A DNA stretch of 64,000 bases from Robertmurraya sp047302285 (GTDB lineage Bacteria > Bacillota > Bacilli > Bacillales > Cytobacillaceae): NCBI RefSeq assembly GCF_047302285.1, contig NZ_CP154845.1, forward strand, positions 1,984,001 to 2,048,000, written 5' to 3'. A program made the position numbers and the translations under genes. The notes under the pieces were generated by a model. The model worked only from the letters and a program-made list of their open reading frames with translations. It was not told where the DNA came from and did not search any database. This document shows positions 15,379 through 23,788 of this stretch, piece by piece; within the stretch, counting starts at the first letter, position 1; every line of letters begins with the position of its first letter.

Positions 15379-17265
15379 ATGAAGATGTTAACGATTGATA
15401 ATTTGACGAAGACGTATGGAGAAAAGGAATTATTTCAGGATATATCATTTACAATTACGGAGAAAGAACGAATTGGCTTAATCGGAGTTAATGGTACAGG
15501 TAAATCATCCTTGCTGAAAATTGTGGCAGGTATCGATGACCCGGATGCTGGAGAAGTGACGATGCCAAAGGATTATAAAATTGCCTATGCTTCACAATCC
15601 CCAGTACTTGATGAGAACTTAACGGTTCTTGACCAAGTGTTTGCAGGAGAGTCACCTATTCTACGAGTGGTGAAAGAATATGAGAAAGCACTGCTCGCTT
15701 TAGAAGAAGATCCAAATCGAGCTGAAAATCAGGAAAAACTATTTGACCTACAAAGAAAGATGGATGCTATTGATGGCTGGGATGTGGGTACAAATGCGAG
15801 AACGATTTTAACGAAGCTAGGAATTTCCGATTTCAATAAAAAGATTGCAGAGCTTTCAGGTGGACAAAAGAAGAGGGTGTCTTTAGCGCAAGTCCTGATT
15901 CGAGATGCTGATTTGTTAATATTAGATGAACCTACCAATCATCTTGACTATGAGTCGGTTAAGTGGCTTGAGGAATATTTAAGTAGGTATAGTGGTGCAT
16001 TGTTACTCGTTACCCATGATCGTTACTTTCTCGATCGTGTTACGAATCGAATGTTCGAATTAGACGGTGGAAAGCTATATAGCTACAAAGGAAACTACGC
16101 AGCATTTCTTGAAGCGAAAGCAATACGTGAAGAAAATGAAGCTGCAACTCTCGAAAAACAACGAAATTTATTTCGTAGAGAGTTGGAATGGATTCGCCGT
16201 GGTGCAAAGGCACGTACAACGAAACAAAAAGCGAGAATTGGCCGATTTGAAAACTTAGATGAACAAATTTCCTCAGTGAAATCTACGGAAAAGCTCGATA
16301 TATCTCTTTCAGGAAGTCGGTTAGGGAAGCAAGTCTTCGAACTAAAGGATGCCTATAAATCATACGGAAGCCAAGTTATCTTAAAGGATTTTGATTTATT
16401 GGTGAAGCCGGGGGATCGAATCGGAATTGTAGGTAGAAATGGAACAGGGAAATCAACATTGTTAAACACGCTAGCTGGCAAGCTACCATTAGATTCTGGA
16501 GAATATATGATTGGTCAAACGGTGAAAATTGCCTACTATACTCAGGAAAACGAAGATTTAGATGAGAATAAACGGATGATCGAGTATTTGAAGGAAACAG
16601 CTCAAGTCGTTACTACTTCAGATGGAAAAACAATCTCTGCAACACAAATGCTTGAACGATTCTTATTTCCAACCTATACCCATGGAACGCAGATTCGTAA
16701 GCTGTCAGGTGGAGAAAAACGCAGGCTCTATTTATTGAAAATTCTTATGTCTGAGCCCAATGTTTTATTACTTGATGAGCCAACTAATGATTTGGATACG
16801 CAAACTTTAACGGTGCTTGAGGATTATTTAGAGGACTTTCCAGGGGTGGTCATAACGGTTTCCCATGATCGCTATTTTCTTGATAAAGTCGTAGAGCAAC
16901 TTCTTATTTTGAACGGAGACGGAAACATTGATTCTTTTTATGGCAATTATACGGAGCTATTAGAGAGTCAGTCAGCAAAACAGAATGTAAAGGAACCGAC
17001 CATTCAGAAGGAAAAAGTAGTGACCGAGGACAAACCAAAAAAGAAGAAATTGACGTACAAAGAGAAATTGGAATGGGAAACAATCGATGACGATATAACT
17101 GCTGTAGAAGAACGCCTAAAACAAATATCAGAGGAAATGACCCAAACGGGAAGTGATTTTGAACAGGCGCAGGCTCTGATGAATGAAGAAAACACTTTAA
17201 ATGAAAAGCTGGAATATTTAATTGAAAGATGGAGTTACTTATCTGAACTTATTGAAAATGGGTAA
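15379..17265 (+). CDS. ABC-F ATPase, Uup/YfmR-like
   Basis: A protein of about 628 residues with two ATP-binding domains and no membrane segment. Walker A sites are GVNGTGKSS and GRNGTGKST, signatures LSGGQKKRV and LSGGEKRRL, and Walker B regions LLILDEPTNHLD and VLLLDEPTNDLD. A charged linker follows domain 1 (about residues 240-310) and a C-terminal coiled coil (about 555-628) matches the Uup/YfmR branch. Members bind the ribosomal E site and relieve stalled translation. ATG 15379 is chosen, with ATG 15385 possible; the ribosome site is weak in both cases. Confidence 0.9.
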   Translation: MKMLTIDNLTKTYGEKELFQDISFTITEKERIGLIGVNGTGKSSLLKIVAGIDDPDAGEVTMPKDYKIAYASQSPVLDENLTVLDQVFAGESPILRVVKEYEKALLALEEDPNRAENQEKLFDLQRKMDAIDGWDVGTNARTILTKLGISDFNKKIAELSGGQKKRVSLAQVLIRDADLLILDEPTNHLDYESVKWLEEYLSRYSGALLLVTHDRYFLDRVTNRMFELDGGKLYSYKGNYAAFLEAKAIREENEAATLEKQRNLFRRELEWIRRGAKARTTKQKARIGRFENLDEQISSVKSTEKLDISLSGSRLGKQVFELKDAYKSYGSQVILKDFDLLVKPGDRIGIVGRNGTGKSTLLNTLAGKLPLDSGEYMIGQTVKIAYYTQENEDLDENKRMIEYLKETAQVVTTSDGKTISATQMLERFLFPTYTHGTQIRKLSGGEKRRLYLLKILMSEPNVLLLDEPTNDLDTQTLTVLEDYLEDFPGVVITVSHDRYFLDKVVEQLLILNGDGNIDSFYGNYTELLESQSAKQNVKEPTIQKEKVVTEDKPKKKKLTYKEKLEWETIDDDITAVEERLKQISEEMTQTGSDFEQAQALMNEENTLNEKLEYLIERWSYLSELIENG

Positions 17266-17375
17266 TGATAAAGCTTGAGCACAATCTTGTGTGCCATCTA
17301 GGTACTTATGTTACGATAATAAATAATTAAAGTGATACAGTAAAGTGAAAAATTGCCAGTAAAAAGGGTGAAATT

Positions 17376-18500
17376 ATGAAAATCAAATCTATTGAACCTA
17401 CTCCAAGTCCAAATACCATGAAAATTAATTTGGATGAGCAACTTCCAATGGGGAAGAGCAATAATTATAAGAAAGAGACAATGGAAGGGGCTCCGAATGT
17501 AGTACAAGAGATTCTCAATATTGAAGGAATCAAAGGTGTTTATCATGTTGCTGACTTTTTAGCGGTTGAGCGCAATGCCAAATTTGACTGGAAAGATCTT
17601 CTTCCACAAGTTCGAAAGGCTTTTGGAGAAGATGAGGATGGAAACCATTCTTCTCGTCAAAGGATGAATGAACATTTTGGGGAAATCCAAGTTCAGGTTC
17701 AAATGTACAAGGGGATTCCTCTTCAAGTGAAATTGACAGATGGGACAGAAGAAAAACGATTTGGGATGCCTGAACAATTTACGAAACTCGTTGCAGAACT
17801 TCAAGACGACGAAAACTATATTTTACAACGAAAGTGGAAGGACCACGGAGTTCGTTACGGTGAGTTTGATGAAATCGGACATGAAGTGGTTGATGAGCTA
17901 ATCGCAGCGTATCCAGAGGAACGCTTGAAGGAAATCTCGGCTCAAGCGAAGAGTTCGGATTCTGTAGTGCAACTACAGCCACGGAAAAAAATAAAGGTTG
18001 CACCAGAAGATTTAAATGAACCGGATTGGCAAAAACGTTATCAGCTGTTAGAGCAAATGGAAGATCCGACGATAGAGGATTTACCTCTCCTAGATAAGGC
18101 TCTAGCAGATGAAAAAGCTTCTATCCGAAGACTTGCAACCGTTTATTTAGGAATGATCGAAGATAAAAAGGTTTTACCTTTTCTATACAAGGCATTAAGG
18201 GATAAATCCGTTACCGTTAGAAGAACGGCTGGTGACTGCCTATCTGATTTAGGCTTTGAAGAGGCAGCAGATGAAATGGCAGAAGCTTTAACAGACAAGA
18301 GTAAGCTTGTGCGCTGGAGAGCGGCGATGTTCCTCTATGAGGTGGGTGACGAGAAAGCACTGCCTGCATTAAAAGCTGCCGAAGATGATCGAGAATTTGA
18401 AGTTAGCATGCAAATTAAGCTAGCAATTGAAAGAATCGAGCACGGAGAAGAGGCAAAAGGTTCGGTCTGGAAGCAAATGACGGAAATGAGAAATAAATAA
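17376..18500 (+). CDS. ypgR: YpgR-like NifU-N/HEAT-repeat protein
   Basis: A 374-residue protein. Residues 1-85 form the Nfu N-terminal/scaffold-type domain (PSPNTMKINLDEQLP, then GIKGVYHVADFLAVER). The middle region is charged and the last 160 residues carry HEAT-like helical repeats (ASIRRLATVYLGMIED, SVTVRRTAGDCLSDLG, KLVRWRAAMFLYEVGDE). Homologs are annotated as conserved virulence factor C; the molecular role is unclear, possibly iron-sulfur related. Length matches B. subtilis YpgR. It is convergent with the deacetylase gene and shares its terminator. Confidence 0.88.
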   Translation: MKIKSIEPTPSPNTMKINLDEQLPMGKSNNYKKETMEGAPNVVQEILNIEGIKGVYHVADFLAVERNAKFDWKDLLPQVRKAFGEDEDGNHSSRQRMNEHFGEIQVQVQMYKGIPLQVKLTDGTEEKRFGMPEQFTKLVAELQDDENYILQRKWKDHGVRYGEFDEIGHEVVDELIAAYPEERLKEISAQAKSSDSVVQLQPRKKIKVAPEDLNEPDWQKRYQLLEQMEDPTIEDLPLLDKALADEKASIRRLATVYLGMIEDKKVLPFLYKALRDKSVTVRRTAGDCLSDLGFEEAADEMAEALTDKSKLVRWRAAMFLYEVGDEKALPALKAAEDDREFEVSMQIKLAIERIEHGEEAKGSVWKQMTEMRNK

Positions 18501-18513
18501 GACATCATAAATA

Positions 18514-18544
18514 AAGCACAGCTCCAAATTTTGGAGCTGTGCTT
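18514..18544. terminator. Bidirectional terminator between ypgR and the deacetylase gene
   Basis: A perfect 15-bp inverted repeat AAGCACAGCTCCAAA / TTTGGAGCTGTGCTT with a minimal loop, placed between two convergent genes. Confidence 0.85.
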
Positions 18545-18547
18545 CGT

Positions 18548-19375
18548 TTATGAATGAATCTGAAATTGGACAGGAATATCTTTTTCATTAATAGGTAAAA
18601 ACTCATAACCTAAATTTTTAAGAGACTCAATGATTGTCGGTAACGCTTTAGCGGTAACTTCTTTATCATGGAAGAGGATAACAGGAACTCTGCCGCTTTT
18701 GTATAATTTCTGTACTTGGTTTAGGACCGATTGGGTAATTTTCTTCTCGCTATGGTTATTCCAATCATTACTGTCTACATTCCAATCCCACATCACGTAA
18801 TTGGCTTTATCAAGTTCAGCCTTTTGGGCAGTTGTTAAGTGGGGAAAGCTACCGAAAGGAACGCGAATAATATTCACGGATTCACCTGTAATAGATTTCA
18901 CTGATGTTTCACATGTATTCATTTCATCAAGAGGAGACAAATTAGTCTTATAAAATTTAGAAACCTGGTGAGAAACTCCGTGGCAACCAATAGTATGACT
19001 ATTCTCTTTAACAGCTTGGACGACTTCAGGTTTATTTAAAATATTATTGTTTAACATAAAAAAAGTAGATTTTATTTCAAATTTGTTGAGGATCTCTAGA
19101 ATGTCATTTGTATACTCAGTAGGTCCATCGTCAAATGTCAAATAAATCGGTTGAGTCACTTCGTTTTTCAAAAAGCGTTTAGTAAAGACGTCACTTTTTA
19201 TTTGGAGTTCACTTATTTTTTTCCTATGAATCCGATAAGAGCTTTTATTTAGCGTAGTAGCTTCTACTTTAGATTCGAATGTTAAATGTCTTCCTAGAAT
19301 AATAGAAGAAGAAAAAATAAAAAAGGAAATACAAAACAAAGTGGAAAATATGATCAGTCTTTTTCTAGGTGTCAT
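18548..19375 (-). CDS. Polysaccharide deacetylase (NodB/CE4 fold), membrane-anchored
   Basis: A 275-residue protein with an N-terminal signal anchor (residues 6-28) and a CE4 deacetylase domain. Motif 1 is YLTFDDGP, motif 2 is the histidine pair in GCHGVSHQ, motif 3 is RVPFGSF, and the late LFHDK motif is present. It probably removes N- or O-acetyl groups from a cell-surface glycan such as peptidoglycan; substrate is not predictable. Motifs 2 and 3 are slightly atypical (CHGVSH in place of NHTxxH, RVPFG in place of RPPYG). AGGAAG precedes the start. Confidence 0.88.
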   Translation of the reverse strand: MTPRKRLIIFSTLFCISFFIFSSSIILGRHLTFESKVEATTLNKSSYRIHRKKISELQIKSDVFTKRFLKNEVTQPIYLTFDDGPTEYTNDILEILNKFEIKSTFFMLNNNILNKPEVVQAVKENSHTIGCHGVSHQVSKFYKTNLSPLDEMNTCETSVKSITGESVNIIRVPFGSFPHLTTAQKAELDKANYVMWDWNVDSNDWNNHSEKKITQSVLNQVQKLYKSGRVPVILFHDKEVTAKALPTIIESLKNLGYEFLPINEKDIPVQFQIHS

Positions 19376-19579
19376 GCTGCGGACTTCCTCTCCTACAAAA
19401 TATCTTTCTATTATAATAGGACAATAGTAGACAAATTTATAGTGGAATTCGACAAATTTTGGAAGTTATAATATTAAGAATATTCAGTAATTAAACATTA
19501 TTCAATGCTCGTAAATTGCTTCACTGCTGTAAAATATAGTATGCTAATAGTGGAAATCAATTTAGGAGGGATGTTCATT

Positions 19580-20014
19580 ATGTCAATGGCATATGAAGAA
19601 TATATGAAGCAAATGGTACGCCCTATGCGTGAAGAGCTTGTTCAAGCAGGGTTTCAGGAACTACTTACACCAGATGATGTGGAAAATTTCATGGAAAAGG
19701 CAGAAGGTACAACTTTAGTCGTGGTTAATTCGGTCTGCGGATGTGCTGCAGGACTTGCTCGCCCAGCTGTTACTCAGGCTGTCCTGAGAACTGACAAAAA
19801 TCCTGACCAGCTCGTGACGGTTTTTGCAGGACAAGAAAAAGAAGCAACAGCAAAAATGCGTGAGTACTTTGAAGGGTATGAGCCTTCTTCACCATCAATG
19901 GCGATTCTTAAAGGTAAAGAGGTCGTTCACTTTATCCCTAGAGACGATATTGAAGATAACGCAATGGAAACGATCATGGAAAACCTATTAGTTGCATTTG
20001 AAAACCATTGTTAA
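19580..20014 (+). CDS. brxA: Bacilliredoxin BrxA
   Basis: A 144-residue cytoplasmic thiol protein closely matching B. subtilis YphP/BrxA. The CGC active site is seen in NSVCGCAAGLARP near residue 54, together with FAGQEKEATAKMREYF and the family C-terminal cysteine. It removes bacillithiol from S-bacillithiolated proteins after oxidative stress. ATG 19580 follows AGGAGGG by 9 nt; the 25-codon upstream extension is unsupported. Followed by a terminator. Confidence 0.95.
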   Translation: MSMAYEEYMKQMVRPMREELVQAGFQELLTPDDVENFMEKAEGTTLVVVNSVCGCAAGLARPAVTQAVLRTDKNPDQLVTVFAGQEKEATAKMREYFEGYEPSSPSMAILKGKEVVHFIPRDDIEDNAMETIMENLLVAFENHC

Positions 20015-20024
20015 AAATGATGAG

Positions 20025-20052
20025 AAAGGATGTCGCTGGGCATCCTTTTTTA
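20025..20052 (+). terminator. Intrinsic terminator after brxA
   Basis: AAAGGATG / CATCCTTT stem with an 8-nt loop and a T run. Confidence 0.82.
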
Positions 20053-20092
20053 ATTCGTTGATTAGATTAATAATGAGAATTTAGGTGGATAT

Positions 20093-20869
20093 ATGTTTGT
20101 GACTACAGCAGGACGCACAAATGAGATAATGATAGATGAGGCTAAGAATGTAGCGAAGGATTTAGAAATTGAATATATACCTAGACAGAAGCGTTCTGTT
20201 TTAGCACTTCAAGAAATGTACGATGATGATTGTATTGTAGTAGGGAAGGAACGGTTAGAAATGTTTCCTTATGGGGAAGGGCAACCATTTTTCTTCCATC
20301 CTAATTCAAGTATGTTTCGTCTTAAGCGATTAAAAAAGGGAGAGAGCGATCCGTTTATCGATGCTTGTCAGTTGAAAAGAGGTTCTCAGGTTTTAGATTG
20401 TACATTAGGTCTAGCCTCAGATAGCATCGTGGCAAGTTATGTGGTAGGGAATGAAGGGAAAGTGGTCGGAATTGAAGGGAATCCCTACATTGCATATATT
20501 GTACAAAATGGATTACAAACCTGGGAAACGACGATACCAGAAATAAATGCAGCGTTGAACCGCATTGCAGTCATAAATCACCGCTCACTTGACCATTTAA
20601 AAAACTTGGATAATTGTAGTTTTGACTGTGTGTACCTTGATCCAATGTTCGAGGAAAAAAATCTAGAATCGGATGGGATTAAAGGCCTAACAAAGTTCGC
20701 TTTATACGAGGACATAACGGAAGAATTGATTAACCATGCAAAAAGAGTTGCGAAAGATAGAGTTGTATTAAAGGATCATTATAAAAGTGAGAGATTTGCA
20801 AAGTTTGGCTTTCACGTATTTAAGCGCAAAACAGCTAAATTTCATTATGGGGTCTTACAGATACGGTGA
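20093..20869 (+). CDS. Class I SAM-dependent methyltransferase, RsmJ-like
   Basis: A 258-residue protein with a Rossmann methyltransferase core. The SAM-binding loop is LDCTLGLASDS near residue 100, and the catalytic region VYLDPMFEEKN resembles the VYLDPMFP motif of 16S rRNA methyltransferase RsmJ (guanosine 1516). The N-terminal 70 residues match the small N-terminal subdomain of that group (TTAGRTNE...YIPRQKRS). A role in RNA methylation is plausible, but the exact target in Bacillaceae is not established. A long hairpin begins inside its last codons. Confidence 0.8.
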   Translation: MFVTTAGRTNEIMIDEAKNVAKDLEIEYIPRQKRSVLALQEMYDDDCIVVGKERLEMFPYGEGQPFFFHPNSSMFRLKRLKKGESDPFIDACQLKRGSQVLDCTLGLASDSIVASYVVGNEGKVVGIEGNPYIAYIVQNGLQTWETTIPEINAALNRIAVINHRSLDHLKNLDNCSFDCVYLDPMFEEKNLESDGIKGLTKFALYEDITEELINHAKRVAKDRVVLKDHYKSERFAKFGFHVFKRKTAKFHYGVLQIR

Positions 20870-20892
20870 TTAATTACCACTGTATCTGTAAG
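20854..20892. other. Long stem-loop at the methyltransferase 3' end
   Basis: Fifteen-base arms CTTACAGATACGGTG / CACTGTATCTGTAAG (one G-T pair) around a 9-nt loop; the left arm includes the stop region of the methyltransferase. Neither strand has a U tract after it, so it is not a standard terminator. It ends 5 nt from the minus-strand peptide gene at 20897. Confidence 0.75.
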
Positions 20893-20896
20893 TAAA

Positions 20897-20974
20897 TTAA
20901 TCAGCTATTGCTAAATAAACGAAATATGCGAGCAAAAGTAGGCTGCTTAAAACAATAAGAATCGTCCAATCCAT
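20897..20974 (-). CDS. KdpF-like 25-residue membrane peptide
   Basis: A minus-strand reading frame of 25 codons, beginning MDWTILIVLSSLLLLAYFVY and ending in LAIAD: one transmembrane helix. AAGGAG lies 9 nt before the ATG at 20974, an ideal ribosome site. Composition and length resemble KdpF, the accessory peptide that stabilises the Kdp potassium ATPase, and similar orphan peptides are annotated as subunit F in Bacillaceae. No kdpABC genes are nearby, so the true partner is unknown. It is too short for most gene finders. Confidence 0.6.
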   Translation of the reverse strand: MDWTILIVLSSLLLLAYFVYLAIAD

Positions 20975-21013
20975 AACTCCACACTCCTTTCATTATAATA
21001 AATATCAAAAAAA

Positions 21014-21040
21014 TGAAACTTCTTTTCCCATATTTCCGTA
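21014..21040 (+). promoter_or_regulatory. ECF-type (SigW-like) promoter of the aminotransferase-ypjP unit
   Basis: TGAAAC (21014-21019) and CGTA (21037-21040) with a 17-nt spacer, the consensus of extracytoplasmic-function sigma factors such as SigW. It lies about 85 nt before the aminotransferase start and diverges from the small membrane peptide gene. Confidence 0.65.
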
Positions 21041-21124
21041 ATAAATGTATAATTTATTCTATAGCAAAATTCTATTATTATACATTCGAAATTCGTTATC
21101 TGATCATTTCTGGGGGAATTCGTG

Positions 21125-22306
21125 ATGGACATACATAGTGCTAGTCGAATGCAAGCTTTCCAAGAGAATATTTTCACGGAGTTAACAAATGTCAAAAATG
21201 CCAAAGCGGCACAAGGCATTGAAATAATCGACTTAAGCATTGGGAGCCCAGATCTGGCACCTCCTGAATTTGTTCTCGATATTCTATCAAATACAACAAA
21301 AAATCCAAATAAGTATGGATATGCGATAAAAGGGACAGAGGAATTTCATCAGGCGATAAAGAATTATTACATAAGAAACTATTATGTCGACTTGGACAGT
21401 GATCATGAAGTCCTTTCATTGATGGGTTCGCAAGATGGGATCGTTCATTTACCGATGGTCCTTTGTGACCCTGGAGATTATATTCTCGTTCCTGATCCAG
21501 GATATACGGCTTATTCAACTGGTGTATCGATGGCGGGAGCTACGATTTATCCAATGCCTTTGAAAAAGGAAAACGGGTATTTACCGAACTTTGAGGAAAT
21601 TCCTCCAGAAGTTTGTGAAAAAGCACGACTGATGATCATAAACTTTCCGGGCAATCCGATTCCAGTCGTTGCCACAGAAGCTTTTTTTACTGAGTCCATT
21701 GCTTTTGCGAAAAGACATAATATTGTGATTTTGCATGATTTCGCCTATTCTGAGCTTTATTATGATAAAAAGCCTTTAAGCTTTCTATCATTTGAAGGAG
21801 CAAAAGATGTCGGAATTGAAATGAATTCCTTGTCGAAGAGCTTTAATATGGCGGGCTGTAGGGTTGCATATGCAGTAGGAAATCGTGAGGTTATTAAGCT
21901 ATTAAGGATGTTGAAATCGAATTTGGATTATGGCGTATTTTTGCCGATCCAAGCTGCTGCAACAAGGGCGTTAGAAGATACATCCGAATTTTTACAAGAA
22001 AATCGTTCCATTTATCAAAATCGAAGAGATATTTTAATCGAAGGGTTTAAAAAAATAGGGTGGAATGTAAAATCTCCTGAAGCGTCTATGTTTATATGGG
22101 CAGAAGTTCCTCCGGGATTTACATCGAAGGAATTTACTTTTACATTAATGGAAAAGGCAAAGGTTGTTGTCACTCCAGGAAATGCATTTGGAATATGGGG
22201 CGAGGGTTATGTAAGAATTGCGCTTGTTCAAAAGGATGAAATATTAAGAAAAGCGTTACAACAAATAGAGAAAAGTGGATTATTTCACTCAGTAAGGGAG
22301 GGATAA
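21125..22306 (+). CDS. PLP-dependent aminotransferase, class I/II
   Basis: A 393-residue fold-type I aminotransferase. The PLP lysine lies in NSLSKSFNMAGCR near residue 241, the asparagine motif reads NFPGNP, and the C-terminal arginine is in EGYVRIALV. It resembles LL-diaminopimelate/aspartate-type enzymes of the MalY/PatA-related group, but substrate cannot be read from sequence. ATG 21125 follows GGGGGAATTC. The gene precedes ypjP by 2 nt, so they form an operon under the SigW-type promoter. Confidence 0.88.
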   Translation: MDIHSASRMQAFQENIFTELTNVKNAKAAQGIEIIDLSIGSPDLAPPEFVLDILSNTTKNPNKYGYAIKGTEEFHQAIKNYYIRNYYVDLDSDHEVLSLMGSQDGIVHLPMVLCDPGDYILVPDPGYTAYSTGVSMAGATIYPMPLKKENGYLPNFEEIPPEVCEKARLMIINFPGNPIPVVATEAFFTESIAFAKRHNIVILHDFAYSELYYDKKPLSFLSFEGAKDVGIEMNSLSKSFNMAGCRVAYAVGNREVIKLLRMLKSNLDYGVFLPIQAAATRALEDTSEFLQENRSIYQNRRDILIEGFKKIGWNVKSPEASMFIWAEVPPGFTSKEFTFTLMEKAKVVVTPGNAFGIWGEGYVRIALVQKDEILRKALQQIEKSGLFHSVREG

Positions 22307-22308
22307 GC

Positions 22309-22896
22309 ATGCCAAAGTGGTTACGTAAATCATTTGTTGTGTTGGTGACAGTTTTAACTTTTGGACTTGTTTCTCCTTCACAATTATATGATCTTGTTGA
22401 TGATAAGCCTGCGAAACGTGATACGATTCAATCGAAAGCTCAGGAAAGTTCTCCAACACATAAAGAATTCACTCTTGTTCACTCTCCGTCGAACGACGAT
22501 GTAATTGATCAATTATTAAGGGATGCAGAGTCACAGTCTTACATGAAGTTTGGGGAGAGAATTAGACCGGTTATAGAAGATGAATTCAAAGAAATCATTT
22601 TACCGAATATTGAACAGGCCATTCAATCTATCGCTGCACACTATGAAGAAAGTCAAATTCAAAATCTTGTCATATCAGAAACTCCAACAGGAGGAGACTC
22701 TGAGAAAATATTCCATATCGCTGACAGGGAGAAAAATGAAGAGATTATTCGTTTTCATGTGAGGAAAGACCATCCCCCACAGGCAGGATATTGGTTTAAT
22801 TTTCATTATCATACGAGTGTGGATAGTTTTGAGGAACACCATGAGTTAGGTTCTATTTATTGGGCGAAAAACACGCCACCAAAATGGATGAGTTAA
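22309..22896 (+). CDS. ypjP: YpjP-like protein
   Basis: A 195-residue protein beginning MPKWLRKSFVVLVTVLTFGL, an N-terminal membrane anchor or signal sequence, followed by an extracytoplasmic domain. The C-terminal half carries a conserved histidine/aromatic stretch (HFHYHTSVDSFEEHHEL-like segment near residue 170). It matches the Bacillus YpjP family, of unknown function. It directly follows the aminotransferase gene with GGGAGGG as ribosome site and probably shares its stress promoter. Confidence 0.8.
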   Translation: MPKWLRKSFVVLVTVLTFGLVSPSQLYDLVDDKPAKRDTIQSKAQESSPTHKEFTLVHSPSNDDVIDQLLRDAESQSYMKFGERIRPVIEDEFKEIILPNIEQAIQSIAAHYEESQIQNLVISETPTGGDSEKIFHIADREKNEEIIRFHVRKDHPPQAGYWFNFHYHTSVDSFEEHHELGSIYWAKNTPPKWMS

Positions 22897-22986
22897 GAAA
22901 TTACGGTGAGGGTGCTGAAAAGTTATATATAATCAGTCTCAATAATTGAATTTCATCGTCATTTATGAAAAAATAATGACATGTTT

Positions 22987-23013
22987 TGAAACTTTAAAGA
23001 GTGGATAATCGTA
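22987..23013 (+). promoter_or_regulatory. ECF-type (SigW-like) promoter of terD-terC
   Basis: TGAAAC (22987-22992), 17-nt spacer, CGTA (23010-23013): a perfect SigW/SigM-type core about 105 nt before terD. The homologous B. subtilis yceC operon is a known target of extracytoplasmic-function sigma factors. Confidence 0.75.
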
Positions 23014-23117
23014 ATACTATAATAGGAAATGAAAGAACTTCTATATGGTAGAGAATAAAATGTTACAAGTTGATAACATTTAAGAAGTGAAATCATTAAA
23101 AAATGGAGGTAATGAAC

Positions 23118-23699
23118 ATGGCAATTAGTTTATCAAAAGGACAAAAAGTTGATTTAACAAAAACGAATCCAGGACTTACAAAAGTGGTCGTTGGATTAGG
23201 CTGGGATACAAATAAGTATGATGGTGGGAATGATTTTGATCTTGATGCTTCCATCTTTTTATTAGGAGAAAATGGTAAAGTGGCCTCTGAAAGTGATTTT
23301 GTTTTTTACAATAATACAACTGGTGGCAATGGTTCAGTCGTACATACTGGAGATAACAGAACAGGTGAAGGAGACGGGGATGACGAGCAAGTGCAGGTTG
23401 CCTTAAATGATGTCCCGCACGGCATACAACGTATTACTTTTACCATTACGATTCACGATGCTGATGCTCGAAGCCAAAATTTTGGGCAAGTATCTAATGC
23501 ATATGTAAGAGTTTTAAATGGAGATACTAACGAGGAACTTATTCGTTACGACCTTGGAGAAGACTTCTCGATTGAAACAGCTCTTGTTGTTGGAGAATTA
23601 TATCGTCACAATGGTGAGTGGAAGTTCAGTGCCATCGGTAGTGGCTACCAAGGTGGACTAGGAGCACTTGCGACAGACTTTGGTTTACAGGTTGGATAA
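23118..23699 (+). CDS. TerD family stress protein (first copy)
   Basis: A 193-residue TerD-domain protein. TerD proteins bind calcium and are tied to resistance to tellurite and other stresses. The calcium-binding acidic segments are intact: DFDLDAS near residue 40 and GDNRTGEGDGDDEQ near residue 80. ATG 23118 has GGAGGT 7 nt upstream; ATG 23112 is too close to it. It is most like the third copy at 33145. It starts the SigW-type transcription unit and is followed by terC. Confidence 0.93.
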   Translation: MAISLSKGQKVDLTKTNPGLTKVVVGLGWDTNKYDGGNDFDLDASIFLLGENGKVASESDFVFYNNTTGGNGSVVHTGDNRTGEGDGDDEQVQVALNDVPHGIQRITFTITIHDADARSQNFGQVSNAYVRVLNGDTNEELIRYDLGEDFSIETALVVGELYRHNGEWKFSAIGSGYQGGLGALATDFGLQVG

Positions 23700-23718
23700 A
23701 TAACCATATGTTAGACAA

Positions 23719-23745
23719 AAAGGGCTCGGCTGATGCCGAGTCTTT
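23719..23745 (+). terminator. Weak hairpin between terD and terC
   Basis: GGCTCGGC / GCCGAGTC stem, loop TGAT, followed by TTTG only. Probably partial termination or RNA stabilisation, since terC lacks another visible promoter. Confidence 0.5.
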
Positions 23746-23788
23746 GTAAAGAATTCATTTATATACCATTTTGGGAGGAACATCTTGA

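Noticed and set aside
22580..22762. Alternative frame within ypjP
   Set aside because: Shadow frame inside a family-matching gene, without its own ribosome site.
22897..23788. yybP-ykoY manganese riboswitch before terC
   Set aside because: I see none of the conserved loops; an ECF promoter and a weak hairpin are all that is visible.
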